Translations under genes and position numbers: made by a program | Notes under the pieces: model-generated | What the model was told of the DNA's origin: nothing | Database searches by the model: none | The model's input: only the letters and a program-made list of their open reading frames with translations | Part shown: positions 9,052-17,259 of the stretch, piece after piece | Position numbering within the stretch: the first letter of the stretch is position 1 | Layout: every line of letters begins with the position of its first letter | Assembly: GCF_021431965.1 (NCBI RefSeq) | Contig: NZ_CP090370.1 | Coordinates: 1,736,001 to 1,800,000 of the forward strand | Direction: 5' to 3' | DNA from: Erythrobacter sp. SDW2 | Lineage (GTDB): Bacteria; Pseudomonadota; Alphaproteobacteria; Sphingomonadales; Sphingomonadaceae | DNA length: 64,000 bases

Positions 9052-10353
9052 ATGGGCGAGGTCTCGCGCGGGGCGCGGGCGCTCGTCGTGTGCCCCGATA
9101 TCAGGCGCGAACGCTACGATCTCGACCCCGAGGCGCGGCTGGAGGAAATCTGCGGCCTGACGATGGCGATCGGTATCGTCATCGCGGAAAGCTACATCCT
9201 GCCGGTGCGCGATGTGCGACCCAACACGCTGTTCGGCTCGGGCCAGGTCGAACGGATCGCGACCGACTGCGAACTGCACGAAATCGAACTGGTGGTCGTG
9301 GATGGCGCGCTCAGCCCGATCCAGCAGCGCAATCTGGAAGAGAAGCTCAAGCGCAAGGTCATCGACCGCACCGGGCTGATCCTCGAGATCTTCGGCGAGC
9401 GGGCGGCAACGGCGGAGGGCCGGCTGCAGGTCGAACTGGCGCATCTCGATTACCAGCAGAGCCGCCTGGTGCGCAGCTGGACCCACCTCGAGCGGCAGCG
9501 CGGCGGTTTCGGCTTCCTCGGTGGCCCGGGCGAAACCCAGATCGAGGCCGACCGCCGGATGATCCGCCAGCGCATGGGCCGCCTGCGCAAGGAACTGGAG
9601 CAGGTCCGCAAGACCCGCGGCCTGCATCGCGAGCGGCGGGGCAGGGCGCCGTGGCCGGTGATTGCGCTGGTGGGCTACACCAACGCCGGTAAATCGACGC
9701 TTTTCAACCGCTTGACGGGCGCTGACGTCATGGCGGAGGACCTGTTGTTCGCCACGCTCGACCCCACCATGCGGGCGATTGCGCTTCCGGGTGTCGAAAA
9801 GGCGATCCTGTCGGACACGGTGGGATTTATCTCCGACCTGCCGACCCAGCTGGTGGCGGCATTCCGGGCCACGCTGGAGGAAGTGACCGCGGCCGACATC
9901 ATCCTCCATGTCCGCGATATCGCTAACCCGTCGACGGCTGCGCAAAAGACGCAGGTGCTGGAGGTTCTGCGCGATCTTGGCGTGATCGACGGGGAAGACG
10001 GGGAAAGTTCGATCCCGATTCTCGAAGTCTGGAACAAGTGGGACCTGCTCGACGAAGAGAGGATCGAGGAACTGTCGGGGATCGCGGCGGCAGACGACAG
10101 CGTTGTCCCGCTCTCGGCGGCAAGTGGCTGGAATGTGGATGCTTTGCAGGAGCGACTGGGCGAGGTTCTGACCACCAAGGCCCAGCTGCGGGAGTTCGTC
10201 CTGCCGGTGAGGGAAGGGCGCAAGATCGCCTGGCTCCACGCCCATGGCGATGTGCTCGAGGACGAGAATGCGGGCGAGGGCGAGGAGGGGCCGCAACGGC
10301 GCCTGCTGGTGCGGCTCAACCCCAAGGAATTGGGCCAGTTCGCAACACTTTAG
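9052..10353 (+). CDS. hflX: GTPase HflX
   Basis: HflX is a ribosome-associated GTPase that splits stalled 70S ribosomes. The 433 residues carry the N-terminal HflX domain (PNTLFGSGQVERI, VVVDGALSPIQQRNLE), the diagnostic ERQRGGFGFLGGPGETQIE linker, a long helical region, and a G domain with GYTNAGKST (G1), DTVGFISDLP (G3) and NKWD (G4). The open frame reaches back into hfq; the first ATG after the hfq stop (MGEVSRGARALVV) fits family length although its ribosome site is weak. hfq-hflX adjacency is ancient and widespread. It converges on mazG with only 3 bases between stops. Confidence 0.94.
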   Translation: MGEVSRGARALVVCPDIRRERYDLDPEARLEEICGLTMAIGIVIAESYILPVRDVRPNTLFGSGQVERIATDCELHEIELVVVDGALSPIQQRNLEEKLKRKVIDRTGLILEIFGERAATAEGRLQVELAHLDYQQSRLVRSWTHLERQRGGFGFLGGPGETQIEADRRMIRQRMGRLRKELEQVRKTRGLHRERRGRAPWPVIALVGYTNAGKSTLFNRLTGADVMAEDLLFATLDPTMRAIALPGVEKAILSDTVGFISDLPTQLVAAFRATLEEVTAADIILHVRDIANPSTAAQKTQVLEVLRDLGVIDGEDGESSIPILEVWNKWDLLDEERIEELSGIAAADDSVVPLSAASGWNVDALQERLGEVLTTKAQLREFVLPVREGRKIAWLHAHGDVLEDENAGEGEEGPQRRLLVRLNPKELGQFATL

Positions 10354-10356
10354 CGA

Positions 10357-11106
10357 CTATTCCTCAGACTTGACCTGCTGCCAGAGTGCTTCCTGCTCCT
10401 CGAGCGATAGAGTGGGGAAAGTGTCACCGGCGAGGGCTTCCATCCCCCTGAAGCGCCGTTCGAATTTCGAATTGGCAGCACGCAAGGCGTCCTCCGGTGC
10501 GATGCCATAGGCCCGAACGAGATTGACCGCGGCGAACAACAGGTCGCCTGCCTCTTCCTCGCGCTTGTCCTCGGGCGCGTCGGCCAGTTCCTGCATCTCC
10601 TCGCGCAGTTTGGCAGTGGGGCCGGCGGTGTCGGGCCAGTCGAAACCGGTGCGAGCGGCGCGCTTCTGCAGCTTGTCGGCGCGGAGCAGGGCGGGGAGGG
10701 CGCGCGCCACGCCATCAAGAGCACTCTTGGCGCCCTTGGCATCTCGCTCGGCGGCTTTCAGTTCTTCCCAGCGGCGTTCGGACATCCGGCCGCCGGCCTC
10801 GCCGAAGATATGCGGGTGGCGAGCCTCCATCTTGTCGCAAATGGCGCGAGCGACATCCTCGAAGGCGAAGTGGCCCGCTTCCTCGGCCATGCGGGCGTGG
10901 AACACGACCTGCAGCAGCAGATCGCCCAGTTCCTCGCGCAGCTCGCCCATCGCGCCGCGCTCGATCGCGTCGGCGACTTCGTAGGCTTCCTCGATGGTGT
11001 AGGGGGCGATGGTGCGGAAATCCTGCGCCAGGTCCCATTCGCAGCCGCGCTGCGGATCGCGCAAAGTGGCCATGATGGTGAGCAAGCGGTCGAGCTGGGT
11101 CGTCAT
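10357..11106 (-). CDS. mazG: nucleoside triphosphate pyrophosphohydrolase MazG
   Basis: MazG hydrolyses NTPs to NMP and pyrophosphate and cleans the nucleotide pool. The 249 residues contain two MazG domains. The first has the metal-binding EExxE...ExxD pattern (TIEEAYEVADAI with Glu39, Glu40 and Glu43, then REELGDLLLQ with Glu59 and Asp62). The second, about 125-240, repeats it as LREEMQELADAPEDKREEEAGDLLF in shorter form. The open frame extends upstream over argE antisense, but the ATG at 11106 (MTTQLDRLL) overlaps the argE stop as ATGA and gives family length. Confidence 0.94.
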   Translation of the reverse strand: MTTQLDRLLTIMATLRDPQRGCEWDLAQDFRTIAPYTIEEAYEVADAIERGAMGELREELGDLLLQVVFHARMAEEAGHFAFEDVARAICDKMEARHPHIFGEAGGRMSERRWEELKAAERDAKGAKSALDGVARALPALLRADKLQKRAARTGFDWPDTAGPTAKLREEMQELADAPEDKREEEAGDLLFAAVNLVRAYGIAPEDALRAANSKFERRFRGMEALAGDTFPTLSLEEQEALWQQVKSEE

Positions 11107-12254
11107 GCCAGCTCCCGTGCCAGATTCGCCATGAAACGGGCACCCCTTTCGAGCTGTTCGATGGCGATCCATTCGTCGGGCTGGTGCGCCTGCTCGATCG
11201 ATCCGGGGCCGCAGATGATGGCGCTGAAGCCGGCGCGCTGGAATTGCCCGGCTTCGGCGGCATAGGGCACGTTGGTTGCCGGGCCATTGTCGCCGGTCAG
11301 CTTGCGCACGAAACGCACGGCTTCCTCGCTGTCGGTCGGCATGAGCGCTGGGATGGCGCTGCGCCGCTCTACAGCGACCCCGCATTCTGGGAACAGCGCG
11401 CCGATTTCGGCATGCTTCGCGGCACATGAGGCGAGGAAGGGCGCAATGATAGCGTCGGGATCATCGCCCGGCGGGCAGCGCAGGTCGAAGGTGAAGCTGG
11501 CTTCGCGAGCAAGGATATTGGCGGCGGTGCCGCCGTGCATGATGCCGACGGTCAGTGTCGGCTCGGGAGGGTCGAAACCGTTGTCGGAGTTTGCGTTGAC
11601 CTTCAGGCTCCGCGCCAAGGCCGCGAGCTCGGACATAAGATCGATCGCCACCATGTTGGCCGAAACCCCGTGATCGACCAGCGAGCTATGCGCCTCGTGG
11701 CCTGTAACGGTCACCTTCCAGGTCGAGCTGCCCTTGTGGCCGATGACCGGGCGCATGCCGGTCGGCTCGCCGATGATGGCGAGTTCGGGATCTGGCAGCG
11801 CAGTTCGCATCGCATCGATCATCGACGGCGCTCCGAGGCAGCCGACTTCCTCGTCATAACTGAAAGCGAGGTGTACCGGCGTGCGCCCTTGGCGAAAGAC
11901 CGGGACATGGGCCAGCGCGAGAGCAAGGAAGCCTTTCATATCCGTCACGCCGCGGCCATGGAGCTTCCCGCCGCGCTGTTCGACCTTCCACGGATCGCTG
12001 GTCCATGGCTGGCCATCGACCGGCACGACGTCGGTATGGCCGGACAGGACGATGCCGCCAAGTTCCATCGGGCCGACCGTGGCATAGAGATTTGCCTTGC
12101 TGCCATCGGCATTGGCGACGCGCCAGGAGGTCACGCCATAGCTGCCGAGGAAATCCTCGATCCAGCCGATCAGTTCAAGATTGCTGTTGCGCGAAGTCGT
12201 ATCGAACCCGACCAGCGCGTCGAGGATCGTGCGATATGGCAGCGGCTCACTCAT
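11103..12254 (-). CDS. argE: acetylornithine deacetylase (M20 family)
   Basis: ArgE removes the acetyl group from N-acetylornithine in arginine synthesis. The 383 residues have the M20 metal sites: SGHTDVVPVD (His73, catalytic Asp75), RGVTDMKGF (Asp105) and the Glu pair in FSYDEEVGCLG (135-136), plus HEAHSS and GGTAANILA in the dimerisation region. The start at 12254 follows AGGA at a proper distance; an upstream ATG at 12281 lacks this. Substrate is assigned from overall ArgE similarity; a different N-acyl amino acid cannot be excluded. First gene of a two-gene unit with mazG; an AT-rich palindrome lies about 75 bases upstream. Confidence 0.9.
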   Translation of the reverse strand: MSEPLPYRTILDALVGFDTTSRNSNLELIGWIEDFLGSYGVTSWRVANADGSKANLYATVGPMELGGIVLSGHTDVVPVDGQPWTSDPWKVEQRGGKLHGRGVTDMKGFLALALAHVPVFRQGRTPVHLAFSYDEEVGCLGAPSMIDAMRTALPDPELAIIGEPTGMRPVIGHKGSSTWKVTVTGHEAHSSLVDHGVSANMVAIDLMSELAALARSLKVNANSDNGFDPPEPTLTVGIMHGGTAANILAREASFTFDLRCPPGDDPDAIIAPFLASCAAKHAEIGALFPECGVAVERRSAIPALMPTDSEEAVRFVRKLTGDNGPATNVPYAAEAGQFQRAGFSAIICGPGSIEQAHQPDEWIAIEQLERGARFMANLARELA

Positions 12255-12327
12255 GCGGTGTTCCTGCCGTGGTTTGGGCAAGAGGGGAAGCCCGGGGGAC
12301 CTTCTCGCTCACGGATATGTTGGAATG

Positions 12328-12341
12328 ATAATATATATTAT
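12328..12341. promoter_or_regulatory. AT-only 14-bp palindrome upstream of argE
   Basis: ATAATATATATTAT is a perfect 14-base inverted repeat, almost extended by a flanking G/C pair (GATAATATATATTATG), inside a 30-base AT-rich patch in an otherwise very GC-rich sequence. It sits in the 136-base gap between argE (start 12254) and the membrane mini-protein (stop 12391). It could be an operator or the -10 region of the argE-mazG promoter. The form vaguely recalls Fur-type GATAAT repeats, but I cannot assign a regulator. Confidence 0.35.
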
Positions 12342-12390
12342 GTTAAATAATGGAGGGACGCAGACGGGTGAGGGGCCCCTCCCGCATCGA

Positions 12391-12564
12391 TCAGGCCAGC
12401 CCGAGCCAGCTGATTGCCAGCGCCAGCCCGGTGAAAACGCAGGCCCATGCCAGCGCCATCCTGATCCCCGACTTCCAGCTAAGCCTGTAGGAAGCCAGCG
12501 CGCTGCCGGCCAGGATCAGCCATGCCAGCAAGGCCACGATCTGGACGCTGTCGTATTCGCTCAT
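12391..12564 (-). CDS. 57-residue two-helix membrane protein
   Basis: I do not recognise the family. The frame starts at an ATG that overlaps the stop of the upstream metallo-hydrolase as ATGA and encodes 57 residues beginning MSEYDSVQIVALLAWLILAG. It has two hydrophobic stretches (about 8-25 and 36-57) separated by a basic loop (YRLSWKSGIR), suggesting an inner-membrane hairpin. Tight coupling to the operon and codon use like the neighbours argue that it is real. It is the last gene of the run descending from mltB; just beyond its stop lies GGGAGGGGCCCCTCACCC-like dyad DNA (about 12367-12384) that may end transcription. Confidence 0.7.
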   Translation of the reverse strand: MSEYDSVQIVALLAWLILAGSALASYRLSWKSGIRMALAWACVFTGLALAISWLGLA

Positions 12565-13328
12565 ACTTTCACCTCGAGCCCGTCATAGCCGACGATCACG
12601 TCTTTCGGAACTTCGGCGCACAGGCTGCGGTAATCCATGCTCTTGTCGAGATGCGTCAGCACCATCTTGCGTGCACGGCTGCGCTGCTTGAGTTCGAGCG
12701 CCATGCCAAGGTGCGCATGGGTCGGATGCGGTTCGCGCCGCAGGCAGTCGCAGACCAGGATATCGACCTGGTCGAACAACTCGATCATTTCTTTGGTAAT
12801 CTCGCTGAAATCCGTCGCGTAACCGATTGTATCGCCTTCGCTTTCGAACAGAAATGCGGTGCTGGTGGTTGGCCCGTGCGGCATCTCGCACCAGTCGAGC
12901 CCGAACCCGGCGTGCATCCGCTGTCGTTCGAGTTCCTGCAAGGCAACGATGGTCGGATAGCCATGCTCGCCGGCGAAGACGTAGCTGAAGCGGCTGCGCA
13001 ACCGGCGGCAGGTTTCGGCGCTGGCAAAGCCAGGGATCGGTGCCGCGCGACCGTAGCGCATCGGGCGGAGATCGTCGATGCCGTGGCAATGGTCGGCATG
13101 ATCGTGGGTCCAGAACACCCCATCGACGCTTTCGATGCCGTTGGCGAGGAACTGGTGCCGCAAGTCGGTCGAGGTATCGACCAGAAGTCTTTGTCCTGCG
13201 CGGTTTTCTACCAGTATCGAAACCCGTGTGCGGCGGTTCCTCGGCTCGTTCGGATCGCAATCGCCCCAGTCGCCATTGATGCGCGGCACCCCGGTCGAGG
13301 TCCCGGTCCCGAGCATCAGGACCTTCAT
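12561..13328 (-). CDS. MBL-fold metallo-hydrolase, PhnP-like
   Basis: A cytoplasmic metallo-beta-lactamase-fold hydrolase of 255 residues. The metal motif THDHADHCHG supplies His75, His77, Asp79 and His80; further ligands lie in YATDFSE and THLDKS. The opening MKVLMLGTGTSTGVPRI, with a cysteine in GDCDPNEPRNRR, is typical of the PhnP-like cyclic-phosphodiesterase/lipoyl-hydrolase group. Substrate is unknown; in alphaproteobacteria this gene commonly follows metG-tatD. The ATG at 13328 overlaps the tatD stop as ATGA and replaces an unsupported upstream extension. Confidence 0.85.
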   Translation of the reverse strand: MKVLMLGTGTSTGVPRINGDWGDCDPNEPRNRRTRVSILVENRAGQRLLVDTSTDLRHQFLANGIESVDGVFWTHDHADHCHGIDDLRPMRYGRAAPIPGFASAETCRRLRSRFSYVFAGEHGYPTIVALQELERQRMHAGFGLDWCEMPHGPTTSTAFLFESEGDTIGYATDFSEITKEMIELFDQVDILVCDCLRREPHPTHAHLGMALELKQRSRARKMVLTHLDKSMDYRSLCAEVPKDVIVGYDGLEVKV

Positions 13329-14101
13329 GCCGCGGCCCGGGTGAACAGCGCGTGGAAGTTGCGGGTGGTGTAGGCGGCGAGTTCCTCGAGGCTTTCTCCG
13401 CGCAGATCGGCGAGGAATTCTGCCGTGTTGCGTACGAAGGCAGGTTCGCACGGCTTGCCGCGATGCGGGACGGGGGCGAGGAAGGGGCTGTCGGTTTCCA
13501 CCAGCAGTCGGTCGGTCGGAACCTCCTTCGCCACGGCCTGCAATTCGGCCGCGTTCTTGAAGGTGACGATGCCCGAAATCGAGATCGACAGGCCGAGGTC
13601 GAGCACCTTGCGCCCGAACTCCGCCGAGGCGGTGAAACAGTGGATCAGCGCCGGGAAGGCACCCTGCTCCATTTCGTCGGCCAGGATCTGGGCCGTGTCG
13701 TCCTCGGCATCGCGGGTGTGGATGATGACGGGCAGCTGCGTCTCGCGCGCCACGCCGATATGCATCCGGAACAGCGCCTTCTGCACTTCCCGGTCGGATT
13801 TGTCGTAATAATAGTCGAGCCCGGTCTCGCCGATGCCGATGACCTTGTCCTGCCGCGTCGCTACGAGCAGCTTCTCACGGCCCAGGTCCTCGTGCGCATC
13901 GGCCTCATGCGGGTGCACTCCGACGCTGGCCCACACATCCGGCTCGCGCTGCGCCGTCGCCACCACGGCCTCCCACTCGCTGGTCTTGGTCGAGATGTTG
14001 AGGAAGCCCCGCACTCCTGCCGCGCGGGCGCGTTCCAGCACCGCCTGCTGGTCGTCGACCAGTCCGCGATATTGCAGGTGGCAGTGGCTATCGATCAGCA
14101 T
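13325..14101 (-). CDS. tatD: TatD-family metal-dependent hydrolase/DNase
   Basis: TatD-like TIM-barrel metalloenzymes have 3'-5' exonuclease activity on DNA and RNA. The 258 residues show the ligand pair in MLIDSHCHLQ (His6, His8), SVGVHPHEAD, GIGETGLDYYYD, VIIHTRDAE, IHCFTASAEFG and LVETDSPFLAP in canonical order. It shares one base with the metG stop (TGATG) and four with the next gene, in the classic metG-tatD-MBL arrangement. The exact cellular substrate of this subgroup is not established. Confidence 0.93.
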   Translation of the reverse strand: MLIDSHCHLQYRGLVDDQQAVLERARAAGVRGFLNISTKTSEWEAVVATAQREPDVWASVGVHPHEADAHEDLGREKLLVATRQDKVIGIGETGLDYYYDKSDREVQKALFRMHIGVARETQLPVIIHTRDAEDDTAQILADEMEQGAFPALIHCFTASAEFGRKVLDLGLSISISGIVTFKNAAELQAVAKEVPTDRLLVETDSPFLAPVPHRGKPCEPAFVRNTAEFLADLRGESLEELAAYTTRNFHALFTRAAA

Positions 14102-15678
14102 CAGGCCGCTTCGTCCTCAGGCAGTTCGAGGCGCGGGAAGAGCGGGCTTGGCGATGTGATCCGGAAATCGCTTTCGGCCAGCGGCGAATACCAGTGGCTG
14201 CCGATGGCATCGTAGCTGCGGAGGCTTTCGTCCACGCCCATGGTGTCGAGCAGCTTGGCGGCGCTCGACGGGATCACCGGGGCAATCGCCACCGCCAGCC
14301 GGGCGATGCAGATATAGAGCGTGGCGAGCACGGTCTCCATCCGTTCGGGGTCGGTTTTGCGCAGCGTCCACGGCGCCTGGGCATCGATATAGGCATTGCA
14401 GGCGAAGCAGGCCTGCAGCCAGGCCTCGACTCCCTGCTGCAAGGCCAGCGTATCGAAGGCGGCGGGGATTTCGCTGCGAACCGCCCTGTCGATTGCTTCG
14501 AACAGTTCGGCATCTGCGGGCTCGTGCCCGTGGATCGTCGGCAGCGCCCCGTCGAGGTTCTTGGCGATGAAGCCCAGCGTGCGCTGCGCCAGGTTGCCGA
14601 AGGCATTGCCGAGCTCGCCATTGGCGCGCTGCACAATCGCCTCGGCCGAATAGCTGCCGTCCTGCCCGAAGGCGATTTCGCGCATGAAGAAATAGCGCAG
14701 CGGATCGACCCCGAAACGCTCGGCCAGCTCCATCGGATCGACCACATTGCCCGCACTCTTGCTCATCTTCTCGCCGCCCCGGGCGAGCAGGAAGCCGTGG
14801 GCGAAGACCTGCCTGGGCAGCGGCAGCCCCGCGCTCATCAGGAAGGCCGGCCAATAGACGGTGTGGAAGCGGACGATGTCCTTGCCGATCATGTGGATGT
14901 CGGCGGGCCAGTAGCGGCTGAACATCGCGCCTTCGGTATCGGGGAACCCAACCCCGGTCATATAGGTCGTCAGCGCATCGACCCAGACATACATTACATG
15001 GCCCTGGCTATCGGGCACCGGCACGCCCCAGTCGAAACTGGTGCGGCTGACCGAAAGATCCTTCAGCCCGCCTTCGACAAAGCGCAGCACCTCGTTGCGG
15101 CGGCTTTCGGGGCGGATGAAGTCTGGCTGCTCGGCATAGAGCGCCAGCAGCTTGTCCTGGTATTTCGACAGGCGGAAGAACCACGTTTCCTCGACGGTCC
15201 ATTCGACCGGCGTGCCCTGCGGCGATAGCTTCGCCCCGCCCTCACCATCGGTCAGTTCGCTTTCGTCGTAGAAGGCCTCGTCACGGACCGAATACCAGCC
15301 TTCGTAGCGGTCGAGATAAAGATCGCCATTGGCCTCCATCCGCTGCCACAGCTCGGTGCTGGCCGCATGGTGGCGCGGTTCGGTGGTGCGCACGAACTCG
15401 TCATAGGCGATGTCAAGCTTGGCGCACATGTCCTTGAAGTGGCCGGACATCTCTGTCGCCAGATCGATTGTTGCCATGCCCAGCCGGCGCGCGGTCTGGT
15501 CCATCTTGAGCCCGTGCTCGTCGGTGCCGGTGACCAGCCGCACATCGCGCCCGCGCATCCGCTGGAAGCGGGCGACGACATCGGTCGCGATCCCTTCGTA
15601 GGCATGGCCGATATGCGGGCGACCGTTAGGGTAATTGATCGCGGTGGTGATGTAGAAGGGTTCGGCGGGGTCAGACAT
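14101..15678 (-). CDS. metG: methionyl-tRNA synthetase
   Basis: Charges tRNA-Met. The 525-residue class I synthetase has the HIGH motif as PHIGHAYEG (22-25) and KMSKS at 304-308 (GGEKMSKSAGN), with anticodon-binding helices after about residue 370. The connective peptide has GWYSVRDEAFYDESEL where zinc-bearing MetG proteins have CxxC pairs, so this is the zinc-free type, and it lacks the C-terminal tRNA-binding extension. The open frame extends to 15795, but ATG 15678 (MSDPAEPFYITTAI) gives the normal N-terminus; it overlaps holB by 8 bases. Confidence 0.96.
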   Translation of the reverse strand: MSDPAEPFYITTAINYPNGRPHIGHAYEGIATDVVARFQRMRGRDVRLVTGTDEHGLKMDQTARRLGMATIDLATEMSGHFKDMCAKLDIAYDEFVRTTEPRHHAASTELWQRMEANGDLYLDRYEGWYSVRDEAFYDESELTDGEGGAKLSPQGTPVEWTVEETWFFRLSKYQDKLLALYAEQPDFIRPESRRNEVLRFVEGGLKDLSVSRTSFDWGVPVPDSQGHVMYVWVDALTTYMTGVGFPDTEGAMFSRYWPADIHMIGKDIVRFHTVYWPAFLMSAGLPLPRQVFAHGFLLARGGEKMSKSAGNVVDPMELAERFGVDPLRYFFMREIAFGQDGSYSAEAIVQRANGELGNAFGNLAQRTLGFIAKNLDGALPTIHGHEPADAELFEAIDRAVRSEIPAAFDTLALQQGVEAWLQACFACNAYIDAQAPWTLRKTDPERMETVLATLYICIARLAVAIAPVIPSSAAKLLDTMGVDESLRSYDAIGSHWYSPLAESDFRITSPSPLFPRLELPEDEAA

Positions 15679-16621
15679 AGGCGCGCTCCTTATTGGGCGC
15701 GGCCGATGCGAGCAAGCTGCCGATTTCCATGGCGAGGAATTGCGGGTCGAAATTATAGGTCGGAGCCTGGCCCGCCAGCGCGACCAGATCGGCATGGGCG
15801 TCGGCCAGTTGCATCAATTGTGCGGTCGGCACAGCGCCCATCTGCTCGGCCAGAATCGCGCGGCCCAGGTCGAAAGTCGCCTGCATCCGCTCCCGATCTG
15901 GGCGCGCCCCGATTGCGGCCGAGAGCTGTCCGCGCAGCTGGAAATCGGCATCACCCTCGGTCAGGATGGCGCGCATCAGGGCGGCAATCGGCGAGAGGTC
16001 CTGCGCGACGAACTCCAGCGCCGCCCCCGGCGAACCGCCTGCTGCGGCGATCGCTGCCGCGCGGGTCGCGGCATCGGCCTGCGGTGCAGATTCGGCCAAC
16101 AACTTCGCTACTTCGCCCTCTGCCAGCGGGGCGAAACGCACCACGCGGCAGCGCGAACGTATCGTTGGCAGCAGCCTTGCCGGGCGGTGGACCACAAGCA
16201 GGAAAAAGGTTCCTTCGGGCGGCTCTTCGAGGCTCTTGAGCAGGGCATTGGAAGCGCCCTTTTCCAAATCATCTGCCGGATCGATGATGATTGCGCGTCG
16301 TGCCCCAAGGGTCGGCCGCGTGGTCAGACGTCGCTGCATGGCGCGGATCTGGTCGACGGTGATGTTGCGTTTCCGCTCGAATTCCTTGCCTTCGGCCCGC
16401 TTGCGTTCTTCCTTGTCGTCCTTGGGCGGGCGCGACAGGACGATGATGTCGGGGTGTTCGTCGGGGGCAGGCCCTCCCCCCACGAGCTTGTGCGCGGCGG
16501 CGAGAGCGAATTCGCGCTTGCCCAGCCCCTGCCGCCCGGCGAGCATCCAGCCGTGGTGCATGCGTGGGCCGGACAGCGCCGCCTCCCATTCGCGCCAGGG
16601 TTCTTGGTGGCCTGGGAGCAT
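15671..16621 (-). CDS. holB: DNA polymerase III subunit delta'
   Basis: Delta' is a clamp-loader subunit. The 316 residues have an AAA+ core with a Walker-A-like AGRQGLGKREFA (Lys35), ARRAIIIDPADDLEKGASNALLKSLEEPP, FFLLVVHRPARLLPTIRSRC (the SRC motif that contacts a neighbouring ATPase site), and a helical C-terminal domain. A charged insertion (DDKEERKRAEGKEFERKR) precedes the second strand, as in other alphaproteobacteria. The open frame runs far upstream over tmk antisense; ATG 16621 forms TGATG with the tmk stop. tmk-holB-metG-tatD is a conserved order. Confidence 0.93.
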   Translation of the reverse strand: MLPGHQEPWREWEAALSGPRMHHGWMLAGRQGLGKREFALAAAHKLVGGGPAPDEHPDIIVLSRPPKDDKEERKRAEGKEFERKRNITVDQIRAMQRRLTTRPTLGARRAIIIDPADDLEKGASNALLKSLEEPPEGTFFLLVVHRPARLLPTIRSRCRVVRFAPLAEGEVAKLLAESAPQADAATRAAAIAAAGGSPGAALEFVAQDLSPIAALMRAILTEGDADFQLRGQLSAAIGARPDRERMQATFDLGRAILAEQMGAVPTAQLMQLADAHADLVALAGQAPTYNFDPQFLAMEIGSLLASAAPNKERAYV

Positions 16622-17259
16622 CAGGCAGTTCCTTCGAGCAATGGTGCAACGGCGGCGAAGATGCGCGCTTGCACCTCTTCGATCGAACCGCCGCCGTCGA
16701 CCACGGCGAAACCTCGTGGGTCGCCCTCGGCAAAACGGCGAAAGGCCGTGCCGACGGCGGCGTGATATTCCGCCCCGCGCCCGCCGATGGCATCGCTGGT
16801 GTCGCCATCGCGCTCTGCCAGCCGGGCTGCCACCAGTGCAGGATCGACATCGACGAGCACGGTCAGGTCGGGCCGCAAGCCGTCGCTGCCCACGGCATGC
16901 AGCGCGCGGACAGCCTCGTCCCCCACGCCCCCTGCCCCGCCCTGGTAAGCGCGGCTCGAGTCGACAAACCGGTCGCACACCACCCATGCGCCGCGTTCGA
17001 GTGCGGGGCAGATCAGCTTCTCCACATGGTCGGAGCGTGCGGCGGCGAACAGCAGAGCCTCCGCGCGAGCGCCCCACCCCATGCCCGGAGGATCGAGCAG
17101 CAATTGCCGGATGGCTTCGGCCCCCGGCGTGCCGCCCGGTTCGCGCGTGAGCACGACATCCAGCCCACAGGCTTGCAGGGCTTCAGCCAACAGGCGCGAT
17201 TGCGTGGACTTGCCGGTCCCTTCCCCACCCTCGAGCGCGATGAAGCGGCCCCGATTCAC
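16621..17259 (-). CDS. tmk: thymidylate kinase
   Basis: Phosphorylates dTMP to dTDP. The 212 residues have the P-loop LEGGEGTGKST (Lys17), TREPGGTPGAE, the CDRFVDSSRAYQG motif that contacts dTMP and the LID-adjacent LRPDLTVLVDVDP. It overlaps the upstream carboxypeptidase gene by 4 bases and holB by 1, so it is likely co-translated. Length and motif order are typical. Confidence 0.96.
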   Translation of the reverse strand: MNRGRFIALEGGEGTGKSTQSRLLAEALQACGLDVVLTREPGGTPGAEAIRQLLLDPPGMGWGARAEALLFAAARSDHVEKLICPALERGAWVVCDRFVDSSRAYQGGAGGVGDEAVRALHAVGSDGLRPDLTVLVDVDPALVAARLAERDGDTSDAIGGRGAEYHAAVGTAFRRFAEGDPRGFAVVDGGGSIEEVQARIFAAVAPLLEGTA

